Below, piece after piece: positions 22,121 through 32,918 of a DNA stretch of 64,000 bases; position 1 is the stretch's first letter; every line of letters begins with the position of its first letter. Made by a program: the position numbers and the translations under genes. The notes under the pieces were generated by a model. It was not told the origin of the DNA, made no database searches, and was given only the letters and a program-made list of their open reading frames with translations. Origin of the DNA: Owenia fusiformis (Eukaryota > Annelida > Polychaeta > Sabellida > Oweniidae); NCBI GenBank assembly GCA_903813345.2, contig CAIIXF020000010.1:2163169-2227168 (forward strand), given 5' to 3'.

Positions 22121-24018
22121 ATGAAAATTATGTAAATGCATTATTTAAAGACATTGTTCCTTATATTCATGTAATTCTCTTATAAGTTGTTCTCTATGTT
22201 TCATGTAAATGCATACTTTGAAGATGTATATATATTAAATTGCTCTATATGTCCTATTTGTATGTTTCTATATTTATTCACTAGGGCAGAGCATTTGTAC
22301 TGAAAGGAGCGTTTTCAGTACAAATATGTACTGAAAAATGTACTAGTTTTGTTTCAGTACAAATTTAAGTATATTTTTGTACTGAAAAATGCACTGAATT
22401 TTTTTCAGTATATTTTTCAGTACAAATTCATGTACTGAAAAATATACTGAATTTTAAGTACAAATTTAAGTATTAATATGTACTGAAAAATGTACTGAAT
22501 TTTAAGGACAAATTTAAGTGCAAAAATATACTGAAAAATGCACTGAAAATTTAAGGATAAATTTAAGTGCAAATATATACTGAAAAGTGTACTGAAATTT
22601 AAGTGCAAAAGTCAGTATAAAAATGTACTGAAAAATATACTGAAATTTAAGGATAATTTTAAGTATAAATATATGCAATGAGAAATATTTGTGCCCAATA
22701 ATGGAAATAAGAGAAAACGTAAATGTAAGGCATACTTTATAAACTCTAAATCACTCAAAAAGTTCTTAGAATGGTGAAAAAGTGCATGATTTTAAAAGAA
22801 TTTTTGGCCGGGGGGGGGGGGGGGGGTTTCGCTTGGACCCCTGAAACCCCCCCCCCAGGAATGCTATTACATTATGAAATTATTTTGGATGCTTCCTTTA
22901 CAGCAGACTTTAACCAAACTTAAAAGAGTCTCTCTGTAATCAGGTTTGTTTTGCCTTGTCAAAATATTTTGTTTTGTTAATGGATTAATAAAGTTTCTTT
23001 AGACACATCCTTTAAAGCAGACTCTAATCAAACTGGAGAGGCTAGGTTTACTGTAATCAAGTGTTTTCCTTTTAATAAGTTATGTTTTTGGATTTAATTA
23101 TTTAAGACGCATCCTGTAATAATATCTGATTGCATTTTCTCCATCAATAAATTTCTTTTTAGCCCGATCAAACCTATCAAATATAATGCATATATAAGGG
23201 TTATGTACTGGGAGGTTTTGGATACCCATATTTCCTGAGGGATAATCCCTTTATTTAAAACTGATCGTACATAACATGTGTATTCCATACCTTTTCAGGT
23301 TTCTAGATACATTCTACCTTATTAAGTTCTAAAATTCAAAAACATTAAAGGTACACATTTTCTCAGTCTTCTTCTCAGTCTTCTTTCTCAGTTTTTCATG
23401 AGATTTTCACTCATATTGCTTGAGCAAATTAATTAATTGATATCAAAATTAAAATATATAACATGAACATAGAACCTCATTTGTTCGAGTATAGCAAAAT
23501 TCATGGTATGGATGTCAAAGTCAGGAAGATGTCGTAATTCAAAATCTAAGTATATTTTTCAGTATAAATTTACACTTAAATATGCCCTTAAATTTCAGTA
23601 TATTTTTCAGTACATATTTGCACTTAAAATCACACTTAATTTTCAGTATATTTTTAAGAACATATTTGCACTTAAAATCACACTTAAAATTCAGTATATT
23701 TTTCAGTATAAATATATACTGAAAAATGTACTTAAAATTTCAGTACATTTTTCAGTACATATTTATACTGAAATTTGCACTGAAATTTTAAGTATATTTT
23801 TCAGTACATATTTATACTGAAAAATATACTTAAAAATTCAGTACATTTTTCAGTACATATTTGTACTGAAAACGCTCCTTTCAGTACAAATGCTCTGCCC
23901 TAGTGATTGTACATATTGTAAATAATTGTAAATTATTACTGGGCCTCAAGGAAGACCAGTTTTGTACTGATAGAGCTACCCAGAATAAATATAGTTATCA
24001 AATCAAATCAAATCAAAT
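22121..24018 (+). mobile_element. LINE 3' tail, split by a CACTA element, ending in (AAATC)n
   Basis: 22121-22278 and 23906-24018 together match the uninterrupted copy at 43166-43417. Shared landmarks are AAAGACATTG, TTCATGTAATTCTCTTATAA, TTACTGGGCCTC and AGCTACCCAGAATAAATATA. Both copies end in a repeated AAATC pentamer, a usual LINE terminus. Confidence 0.85.
22279..23905. mobile_element. CACTA/EnSpm-type non-autonomous transposon
   Basis: Termini are CACTAGGGCAGAGCATTTGT and its exact inverse at 23905. The inverse match continues through ACTGAAAGGAGCGTTTTCAG. The flanking 3-bp direct repeat ATT (22276-22278, 23906-23908) and the CACTA ends fit this superfamily. So do the dense subterminal motifs TGTACTGAAAAATGTACT (left, about 400 bp) and their inverses (right, from 23540). 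Length is 1627 bp. The interior is AT-rich with a long G-run at 22808 and no transposase. Confidence 0.85.
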
Positions 24019-25211
24019 ACCTGGTGTGAGATTGTAGTTGAAATTCAAGTTAAAAGAAAATTTTCCCAGAGTTCTGAATTCTGATCTTTAATCAGAATCA
24101 AGATTTGACCTTTGATTATCTGCAATGACATTTAAAAAGTGTGTTTTCAAGGTCCCTTTGAAGGTCTTATGAAATTGCCCACATCTTTTTGCCCATCCTC
24201 TCATCTTTACACAATTTTGGGCAATGAGAACTGCTGTATTTGTCTGATCCCATGCCCAGATTCATTCATGATTTCCTTCACAATGTAAGCCCACATATTC
24301 ATATAATGTTTTGATAATTTCCCACTAGGGACAATTGTGAAAATTCCACAAGTATTCCTCTCAAGAATCCATTAAGGCTTGGTCATGATGATCCTACAAT
24401 ACAGCAATGTTTGCTCTAACACTAAGTGCAACAAGAGTATGATGCTCCATTTCAAGGAGGGAGTTAAATATAAGATCAATTTAGTACCCATATGTCCCTT
24501 GAGTCAAGCAGAATTACCTCTGATAACTAATGTCTTCATTGTCTATCATCTTTTAGAGAACACATAAACATTGATTTGCTATATGTCAGTGATATCAATA
24601 ATTCTGTTTTGCGTCATTAACTCCCATAACTTAAATTGTACATGGTCAGTCATTGGGTACACATGCAAATTACATCGGTCCCCATGCGAGCTCGTATGGG
24701 CCTCGAGAATTACGGGCAAAAAGGAGCACGATCCTCATACGGGCTTGTATGGAGCTCGTTTTCAAGACCTGTACAAGCTTGTACGATGCTTGTAATTGTT
24801 CTTTTGGAGGCCTGTACAAGCTTGTACGAGGCTTATAATTTTGAGGCCCGTACAAGTTCATAAGAGGCCCATTATCGGACTCTTTTACAGCACAAAAAAA
24901 TCATTTAATGTCATGCAACATCATTCACGTATCTATCTAAGGTTTGCATGTTTCAACATATCAAACATTTTTCATACAAACATCAATAATATTTATCTAC
25001 ATCACATTTCAACTTAATCCAATAATGCATGGAAATATGCATTTACTTTAGTTTTGGAGAAATATGGTGTCTCCCATTGGTAACCCTGTTTATTTTGTTT
25101 TCAAGGTTTTATACTGTTTATTATGTTGATATAGACATAAAAATATTTTAAAATTATTGAAGACATATTAATACATAATTAGATATAATTGATATGGAAA
25201 TTTCTCAAGTA

Positions 25212-26274
25212 CCAGGTCGTTCAATAAGTTCCCGGAAAAACGCTCTCATTTTGTTAGTTTGTAGTATTTTTTATTGAGATTTTCACAGTATGTGTAAAAT
25301 TTATTTAGAATTTATGTATAGAAATATTTTTATACAATATTTCATATTTATTAACTTATCCTTCATAACGTGACATCATAAAAGGGTATGCGGGGCACTA
25401 TTTTGACGTTAAAATTTCACAATTTTCAATTTATTCATCATATGTTCACATTTTTTTGTATTTGTTTTATTTCAACTGAATAAACAGTCCTGTTGCCATG
25501 GTTACTATATGACATCATATTATTGCTGTACAAGATGCAAAAATTCTTGGATTGAAGACATCATACATCTTTGCATGACATCACACAACTATTGCATGAC
25601 ATCAGTCATTAGTCAGACACCAAAATGGCAACTGTCCTCTAGGATATTCCATCAGGACAATGCTCCAAGCCATAGGTCTAACTTGGTACATGACACCATT
25701 TCCATCAATCTCCAAATGGAACTGCAAGACCAGGCACCCTATTCACCTGAAACGGCAGTATTAGATTTTGCTGTTTTCAACAGATTGAAGGAAGCTCTGA
25801 GGGGGATTCGCTTTGGCTCAGTTGATGCTCTTAAAGCAGGTGTTCAGAATGCACTAAAGGAGAAGTTTCCAGCTGGGTTCCGTGACCAATACAAGCAATG
25901 GGTTCAGAGACAGAGGCTATGTATTCAACACGATGGTTCATATTTTGAGCAATTAATGTAGATGACAATGGAGGACTATGTGAATATATAATCTTACAAG
26001 CATACAAAGACATCAAAGGGTGTTAAATATATCGTAAAATGTGACGAAAACGTTTAGATTTAATAATCCAAACCGCAATACTAAACAGTGCCCCGCATAC
26101 CCTTTTGTGACGTCACATGATGTTGGATAACTTAAAAACTAGTTAGACATTTTCAAATTAATTTAATACAATGATTTGAAAATAAATTGCACACATACTG
26201 TGAAAATTTCAATTAAAAATATTATAAACTACTAAAATGAGAGCGTTTTTCCGGGAACTTATTGAACGACCTGG
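25212..26274 (+). mobile_element. Internally deleted mariner-type transposon, copy A
   Basis: Ends CCAGGTCGTTCAATAAGTTC and its inverse are flanked by TA. The TIRs run about 100 bp through GGAAAAACGCTCTCATTTT. A second inverted pair further in, AAAGGGTATGCGGGGCACT, lies near 25383 and 26090. Length is 1063 bp. Only the C-terminal end of the transposase is kept (25596-25961). Confidence 0.9.
25596..25961 (+). pseudogene. Mariner-family transposase, C-terminal catalytic fragment (copy A)
   Basis: 121 codons from an in-frame ATG: MTSVISQTPKWQLSSRIFHQ, then DNAPSH, later LQDQAPYSPETAVLDFAVFN and LKEALRGIRFG. HQDNAPSH carries the second catalytic Asp and YSPxTAVLD the third; I count 35 residues between them. 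The first catalytic Asp and the DNA-binding N-terminus are absent. It cannot be a complete transposase (family length about 340-350). Confidence 0.85.
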
Positions 26275-26663
26275 TACATGTATGCTGTCTGTCATTTCAT
26301 TGATCAAAAAGTGTTCATCAAAATAAACGACCAATTACGAGCCCCAAACGGGCAAGTAGAGTGCTTGAAAATTATGACCCATTACGGGCCTTGTTACGGA
26401 CATCGTACAGGCAAGTACAAGGCTCAAAAATTACGAGCTATTACGGGCCTCGTAACAGGCACTGTAAGAGCAAGTACAGGGATCAAAAACTAGGCTCGAA
26501 AATTACAAGCAATTACAAGACTCGTAATGAGTCCGGCACAAGGTTGTACAGGGCCTGTTGACTCAACGAGCTCCGCACGGGCTTGTACGGGATCCGATGT
26601 AATTTACCTGTGTATGTGAGGACCTTTATTTTTTAGTTTAAATATAATACTAAGTTTAAATTA

Positions 26664-27653
26664 TCACATAGATATTGATTTTGTATGATCTGTAACATCC
26701 ATTATTCTGTTTTTGTTCAGATTCAAGACATATTGAATAAACCCATGTCTAAAAGATCTGTCTGTAAGAAGATAAACAAAGAAGTTTGAGAAAAAGTTTA
26801 CTCTCATCAAGATCAAACTCATTGTTGTCAACTCACTTATACTAATTTCAGTATTTGTGAATGTTTGATAAATCATTATGAATACCATATAAGGGATTGC
26901 GGCAATGAAAAGTATACCAATGGCAAGGAACAACATCCGTATTGCTTTCAGTTGTAGTCTAAAATCTGTTTTTTTCTTTTTTTGTACCTGCATGTCAAAA
27001 CTGTTTCCATCTCCATTTACTGAAAGGACATTGATTTTCCTCTGCTGTGCTCTTACCATTATAAATATTGAAACGTTTGCCACAATCAGGATGCTGCAAA
27101 TGACCAGTATCATTCCAAACCATATATAGTTAAAGACAGACTCTAGATCTGTAATATATTTGATCTCGCACAGATAGCCATGATCTCTGTATGTGTGTTG
27201 TTCAAGTAACACAGGTAGGGTAGACAGAAAGCACAATCCAAAAACTATCAATAGAATTATCTTTGTTTTAAATGTTGTCACCAAGGTTTCATATCTCAAA
27301 GGGTATTTCAACATGATAGCTCTGTTTATACTCATACAGGTAAACAGCCACATCCTACAGTATGCCACTGCTATTAATAGGTACGCCTGGATCCTGCAAC
27401 TTAGTTCACTAATTTTCCCAATTAATATCTGGTTGACAACCCCAAGTGATGTTATTCCTTCAGTAGAATCCAGTAATGCAACCAGAAACATGTAGTGTCC
27501 ACTTGGGTTCCATAATGGTTTGGCTCGTAGGATCACATACAAAATCGCAATGTTTGTAACAACACTGAGTATGTCAAATGATATAAATATGAAGCTTAGT
27601 CCCAGAGAAGGAGGCTCAAAATAATATGATCCATTCCCTTCCACAGATTTCAT
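26664..27653 (-). CDS. Class-A-like GPCR, array member 1
   Basis: Single-exon ORF of 329 codons with seven hydrophobic segments. The N-terminus is short with an N-glycosylation site (EGNGSYYF). TM1 has Asn34 (VVTNIAILYV) and TM2 the Asp62 of LVALLD. Cys86 before TM3 and Cys162 (HGYLCEIKY) can form the usual disulphide. The DRY position reads Asn110-Arg-Ala (SINRAIMLKYP), the TM6 CWxP is replaced by IAAIPYM, and TM7 ends NFFVYLLTDRSF instead of NPxxY. The ligand is unknown. Its closest relative is member 2. The start is supported by alignment of all members at NGSYxFxPPSLG. A TTTATT (AATAAA on this strand) lies at 26625-26630. Confidence 0.85.
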   Translation of the reverse strand: MKSVEGNGSYYFEPPSLGLSFIFISFDILSVVTNIAILYVILRAKPLWNPSGHYMFLVALLDSTEGITSLGVVNQILIGKISELSCRIQAYLLIAVAYCRMWLFTCMSINRAIMLKYPLRYETLVTTFKTKIILLIVFGLCFLSTLPVLLEQHTYRDHGYLCEIKYITDLESVFNYIWFGMILVICSILIVANVSIFIMVRAQQRKINVLSVNGDGNSFDMQVQKKKKTDFRLQLKAIRMLFLAIGILFIAAIPYMVFIMIYQTFTNTEISISELTTMSLILMRVNFFSNFFVYLLTDRSFRHGFIQYVLNLNKNRIMDVTDHTKSISM

Positions 27654-28218
27654 CTCAAATTGAAAATATCAAATTGTAAGTTTATAAGTTTCTAACATTT
27701 AATTTCCTTTTATTCAGCTGATAGATTTGAGTCAACATGTTGTTCATCTGTTAGCAGTTGAAGTGTGGTTAAAATACATGTATATTATACAGACATAAGA
27801 CAAGCAATGAAAAACAAATGAAAGACAATCAATGTGAACAAAAGAATCGATGCAGCACAATCAGTATCAATTGCCAGTTTCTTAAGAGAAAATCGATTGC
27901 ATTTGCATGATTTTGATTGATGATTTTTTGATCCACTTTCTCCTTTCATTTGTTCAAGATTATTGTTGAATTATACTTGTTGTTACTAATGGTGATATTG
28001 CCAACACTTGAAAGACACATACAGTAGCATTTGTCTATCTATCTATTGATACATTACAGTTCACATGTACCAAATTACACTTGTCTGTAGATGGAATGTA
28101 GCTAGAAAATATCTTTCATACCTGACAATTGAGGTAGGAGGGGGACCTTCACTGCTTTTTATATGTATATTAATTATTTCATGTAATCACCATTCTTTTC
28201 AGGTGTTGTTTCCTAAAG

Positions 28219-28524
28219 TTAACACTCAATGCTGCATCTCCTGCAAATTTTGGAAAGCAACACCTTCAAGGAATGGTCATTCCACATTGCACTCATAACA
28301 TCTTTTTCCATACTCTGATTAGTGTTTAAAGGGTAACACATATCGTTTAGCAAATCGAACGCCCGTTTTTGGTGTTGCTCACGGTTTAGTATAAAAGGCA
28401 CAATCCCGGAATAATACGCAAGGGTGTGCAGGTTGGGGTCGGTGTGTAAACACCTCTGCTTGTTTATGTAGCAATAGTGTAGTATAGATCGCCTTATATT
28501 TACCTTATATTGGTGAAGTTTCAT
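28219..28524 (-). CDS. Unrecognised ORF, 101 codons
   Basis: Reads MKLHQYKVNIRRSILHYCYI..SGIVPFILNREQ..AFDLLNDMCYPL..IEC. It has no transmembrane segment and no clear motif; it is helical, with several Cys near the end. It lies between GPCR 1 and the second duplicated block, in a slightly more GC-rich patch. It might be a fragment of a mobile-element or repeat protein. It may also be non-coding. Confidence 0.2.
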   Translation of the reverse strand: MKLHQYKVNIRRSILHYCYINKQRCLHTDPNLHTLAYYSGIVPFILNREQHQKRAFDLLNDMCYPLNTNQSMEKDVMSAMWNDHSLKVLLSKICRRCSIEC

Positions 28525-29244
28525 GATCTTCTGTTTGTGTTTAATGGAAAAATTGATATCTTAATTTACCTACCAAGTAAAAGTACAAACCATGGTCTTA
28601 TGAAATGTCCTATTCATAAATGAAAGAAAACGTTTTGGACTCATACAAGGATTTATATTTGTTCATGCATCCTTTGGATAAGTCACCCACTCAACCTCTC
28701 AATATTTACTGATTGAAAACTTTTTTATGCATTGTTTTATCTTTGGATAAATTTGAATAAACTGGAATATACTGAACTCCCCTAAATAGACTGATCCAGT
28801 GGACTCGCCTGGAGTCGCCATGTATTTATACGGGAAGGTATATGTAACCCTTTAAATTATATTTTCAGATTTTGGATAGTTGAGACATTTTACACTAGCC
28901 GTTCCCAAAGGTACATGATTTATTTATAATGCGAGCAAATTAATTATCTCACCCAACAAAGTTTTAGTTAAGTAAGTAGTAGAAAACACATCCTTCTGGT
29001 TTATCTCCAATGACATTTGGAAAAGCATGTTTTCAAGGTCTCTTTGAAAAATAGATATTTTACACAATATTGGATACGTCAGTAAATCAATATTTTTGAG
29101 GATTAGAGGTCAGTATTTAGGTTTTCATCAGTACTTACATTGTTATGTGGATCAGTGTTTGTTTTGATGCAAGCATTTATTTTGTTGGCTGATTGAATAG
29201 TTCATGATAGCCTATGGAATTTCCCACTCTTCTGTTTGTTTGTC

Positions 29245-30045
29245 CATTCCCTCTTCTGTCTATCCATCTGTATCTGTCATTTGTCTGTCTATCCATCTGT
29301 ATCTGTCATTTGTTTGTCATCCATCTATATCTGTCATTTGTCTGTCTATCCATCTGTATCTATCATTTATCTTTCTATCCATCTGTATCTGACATTTGTC
29401 TGTCATCCATCTGTATCTGACATTTGTCTGTCATCCATCTGTATCTGTCATTTATGTTTCTATCCATCTGTATCTGACATTTGTCTGTCATCCATCTGTA
29501 TCTGACATTTGTCTGTCTATCCATCTGTATCTGTCATTTGTTTGTCTATCCATCTGGATCTATCATTTATCTTCCTATCAATCTGTATCTGACATTTGTC
29601 TGTCTATCCATCTGCATCTGACATTTGTCTGTCTATCCATCTGTATCTGACATTTGTCTGTCATCCATCTGTATCTGACATTTGTCTGTCTATCCATCTG
29701 TATCTGTCATTTGTCTGTCATTCATCTGTATCTATCTTTTATCTTCCTATCAATCTGTATCTGACATTTGTCTGTCTATCCATCTGCACCTGACATTTGT
29801 CTGTCTATCCATCTGTATCTGACATTTGTCTGTCATCCATCTGTATCTGACATTTGTCTGTCTATCCATCTGTATCTGTCATTTGTCTGTCATTCATCTG
29901 TATCTATCTTTTATCTTCCTATCCATCTGTATCTGACATTTGTCTGTCTATCCATCTGTATCTGACATTTGTCTGTCTATCCATCTGTCTCCGACATTTG
30001 TCTGTCTTTCCATCTGTATCTGTCATTTGTCTGTCTTATAATCCA
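29245..30045. repeat. Tandem array of 28-29 bp units with a 172-bp higher-order period
   Basis: The basic unit is CTGTCTATCCATCTGTATCT plus GACATTTGT. A variant block starting CTTCCTATC recurs at 29571, 29743 and 29915, which gives a 172-bp higher-order unit repeated about three times. Open frames through it (MSVYPSVSDICLS type) exist only because the array lacks stops. Confidence 0.9.
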
Positions 30046-30205
30046 TCAGTACTTGAGCCATTTTGAACTGTGAATAATTTCTCACCAGGAACAATTTCGA
30101 AAATTCCAAAAGTATCCCTCTCAATAGTCCATTAAGGCTTGGTCATGATGATCATACAATACAGCAATGTTTTCTGTAACACTATGTGCAACAAGGATAC
30201 AACCT

Positions 30206-31607
30206 TGGACCCTTTTGGTCAGTTCAATAAATTTAATTTAATTAAATTCAGTCTAATTTTGTAAGAAATGACGAACAAGTTGACTCATTAATACTCATAG
30301 TTTTATTAATAATCTTAAAGTTTAGTCCAAAATAGTTACAATTAACACATGTTTACTAACTAAAACTTTACAAGTGCAGTTTTTATACTTAAACTGATCA
30401 GTGATCAAAAAGTAATGGCCTTAGCTACAACAACACAGAGCAGATAAGCGATTCAGCGTTTCAGCAAAGAGTGCTCCCAAGCTGGCCAGTTGACAATCAA
30501 CCCAAACTCTGCAAGTTGACGCGAACCATCTCAGGTCATTTCATTAGCTGAGAGCAGCATCGCTGAAACTCTGATTGAGGGCATCTCTGACCCCAGGTTA
30601 GCTGGAAGTAGCATCCCTGGAATGACCTGGTCAGAGTGAGCATTTTATCTATCACTGGCTGGATCACTGAAACTCTGCCCTGATTGTTTATCGGTAGAGC
30701 TCTCATTACATTTTGTTCCATTGAGATCCATGTTAAATTGACAAAGTTCAACTAAGGATTTCTCAAATCTGACCCAGCTCATCGATTTTCAAGGAATTTC
30801 AGTGAAATACAGCAATAAGGACAGTTGAGCAATGTGTGTGTGTAGAAAATGTCCATTGTGCTTCCTCTGGTGTGTTCAATGTTAACATCCGCTGCCTCTA
30901 GTCAGATCGACTAATAAAACAACCTTTTTTGGGGTTGTCAAGTTGGTTGAGAGGGCTTGAGCGCCAGCATATTCAGCTAGGCGTATAGGTGCCGTAACCA
31001 CGAGGTTGCAAATTCGAAACGTGTGTGCTCCTTGTGCATATTCACTTATCTTCCTGTCGAAATATAAAAAAAATTACCACGAAAATCAAAACTTCTGCTC
31101 TCTTATATAGATGGTGTGGTAAAATCTCATTATATTTATTTACATTGACCAATCCACCACTATCAAGCACATCCATCCGCAGAAAATAATCCCAAATATT
31201 TTACTGTTCACTGCTATGAACGTGTGTCTCCCAGTTATTCTGGTACACTATATAGCCAAAAATGGTGCTGTACTATTTTATATAGTACACCATTGAAGTC
31301 CCCCAACAGATTTTTAATATAACTACTTTTATCGATCACGAAGTAAACAAACCAAGTAAGGATAGTACACTCAAATTCTTTAGAGAGAGCATTCTCTGTT
31401 ACCAGCTCTATCCTATGATCAAGTCAGCACCTAACTAGCATTTCTGGACACCTATTAATCTCCAGCCAGAGATACTGACTACAGTGACCAGTGTTAAAGC
31501 AATTGAACTTGAAAACAACCAATGGCCTCTCCAATTATAAAATGATACAAGCTATTAAATCAAAATATAAGTTTACAGTGTGTTCTTGAAAATGTTCACG
31601 TTATACT
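30206..31607. other. Copy-B-only insertion with a possible tRNA-derived SINE
   Basis: No gene seen. At about 30945-31085 the sequence GAGCGCCAGCATATTCAGCT, then GTATAGGTGCCGTAACCACG and AGGTTGCAAATTCGAAAC, resembles a tRNA-derived SINE head with a B-box-like GGTTGCAAATTCGAA. No cloverleaf could be completed. The rest (for example CTGGAAGTAGCATCCCTGGA near 30602) holds weak repeats. Confidence 0.35.
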
Positions 31608-31931
31608 CCATTTGAAGAAGGGAGTTAAATATAAGATCAATTTATCCCTGAACCCTACCCACTTTTAATAATCAATTGACAGGACATTCCCCTGGGGAAA
31701 TTGTTATCGTGACATACTTTAATTGCAGTAACTAGATATGCCATTTCAATCACTAAGTGGTAAATGAACTAGTCATTGTCTATCATCCTTAAACACATAG
31801 ACATTGATGTTCAATGACATTTATTATCCTATTTTGCGTAATTTGCTCACCTCAACCTCAATGGTTATTGAGCATCCAAGGCCCTTTGTTCTATATATTT
31901 AAAATTTAATAATATATGTATATATAAATTA

Positions 31932-32918
31932 TCACAGAGATATCGATTCGGAATGCCCTGTAACATGCCTTATTCTGGTTTTGTTAAGATTCAGAACATA
32001 GTGCATAAACCCATGTCTAAAAGATCTGTCTGTGAGAAGATATACAAAGAAGTTAGAGAAAAAGATTATTCTCATGAAGATCATACTCATTGTTGTCAAC
32101 TCCCATATACTTATTTCAGTTTTTGTAAATGTTTGATAAACCATTACGAATACCATATATGGGAGTGCCGCAATGAAATATATGCCAATTGCAAGGAACA
32201 ACATCCGTATTGCTTTCAGTTGTAGTCTAAAATCTGCTTTTTTCTTTCTTTGTCCCTGCATATTAAGATGGCCATCTTCATTTACAGTTAGGACATTGAT
32301 TTTCTTCTGCTGTGCTCTTACCATTATAAATATTGAAACATTTGCCACAATCAGGATGGTGGAAATTAACATTATCATTCCAAACCATATATAGTTAAAA
32401 ACAGACTCTAGATCTGTAATATACTTGATCTCGCACAGATATCCATGATCTCTGTATGTGTGTTGTTCAAGTAGAACAGGTAGTGTAGACAGAAAGCACA
32501 ATTCAAATATTATCAATAGAACTATCTTTGTTTTAAATGTTGTCACCAATGTTTCATATCTCAATGGGTATTTCAACATGATAGCTCTGTTTATACTCAT
32601 ACAGGTGAATATGCACAACCTACCATATGCTACAGCGAGTAATAGGTACGCCTGGATCCTACAACTTAGTTTGCTAATTTTACCAATTAATATCTGGTCG
32701 ATAATTCCAAGAGTTGTTGTTCCTTCAGCAGTATCCAGTAATGCAACCAGAAACATGAAGTGTCCACATGGGTTCCATAATGGTTTGGCTCGTAGGATCA
32801 CATACAAAATCGCAATGTTTGTTACAACACTGAGTATGTCAAATGATATAAATATGAAGCTTAGTCCCAGAGAAGGAGGCTCAAAATAATATGATCCATT
32901 CGCTTCCACAGATTTCAT
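31932..32918 (-). CDS. Class-A-like GPCR, array member 2
   Basis: 328-codon intronless ORF, nearly collinear with member 1 throughout, including MKSVEANGSYYFEPPSLGLS at the start and LTDRSFRHGF near the end. It carries the same SINRAIMLKYP in place of DRY. Differences cluster in TM2-TM3 (CGHFMFLVALLDTAEG) and intracellular loop 3 (VNEDGHLNMQGQRKKKADF, one residue shorter). The 5' flank (TTGATATTTTCAATTT before the ATG) is also shared with member 1. This is a recent tandem duplicate with both copies open. Confidence 0.85.
   Translation of the reverse strand: MKSVEANGSYYFEPPSLGLSFIFISFDILSVVTNIAILYVILRAKPLWNPCGHFMFLVALLDTAEGTTTLGIIDQILIGKISKLSCRIQAYLLLAVAYGRLCIFTCMSINRAIMLKYPLRYETLVTTFKTKIVLLIIFELCFLSTLPVLLEQHTYRDHGYLCEIKYITDLESVFNYIWFGMIMLISTILIVANVSIFIMVRAQQKKINVLTVNEDGHLNMQGQRKKKADFRLQLKAIRMLFLAIGIYFIAALPYMVFVMVYQTFTKTEISIWELTTMSMIFMRIIFFSNFFVYLLTDRSFRHGFMHYVLNLNKTRIRHVTGHSESISL

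Larger units (their letters stand above)
24658..26614. mobile_element. Foldback-type element interrupted by a mariner derivative
   Basis: The left end TACACATGCAAATTACATCG and the inverted right end TACACAGGTAAATTACATCG pair, and GAGCTCGT follows in both. Both arms are built from short repeats of GGGCTTGTACGG / GGCCTGTACAAGCTTGTACG type. Without the inserted mariner (25212-26274 plus one TA) it is about 890 bp. Copy B of the segmental duplication lacks it. Confidence 0.75.
21172..28000. repeat. Segmental duplication, copy A (with GPCR 1)
   Basis: Blocks at 21172-21260, 24090-24180, 24300-24490, 24540-24620 and 26620-27780 align in the same order with 28865-28970, 29000-29060, 30070-30205 plus 31608-31650, 31777-31850 and 31900-33050. 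Copy A is longer because it took in a LINE/CACTA pair and a foldback/mariner pair. Confidence 0.8.

Noticed and set aside
22417-23820. ORFs reading YIFQYI/FQYIFQ repeats
   Set aside because: Translations of the CACTA element's subterminal TGTACTGAAAAAT motif arrays.
24571-24863. ORFs with repeated ELVQAC/PVQACT peptides
   Set aside because: Arise from the GTACAAGC repeats in the arm of the foldback element.
26905-27495. Plus-strand ORFs opposite GPCR genes (also at 31953-32889, 37342-37780, 40180, 43639-44070)
   Set aside because: Antisense shadows of the intronless receptors.
29245-30045. CRISPR-like regular repeats
   Set aside because: Contiguous tandem units without unique spacers, in an animal genome.
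29204-30066. Overlapping plus-strand ORFs rich in CLSICI / MSVYPSVSD
   Set aside because: Produced by the stop-free 29-bp tandem array in several frames; no gene.
30945-31085. tRNA gene
   Set aside because: B-box-like motif only; no cloverleaf or anticodon arm could be built, so at best a SINE head.
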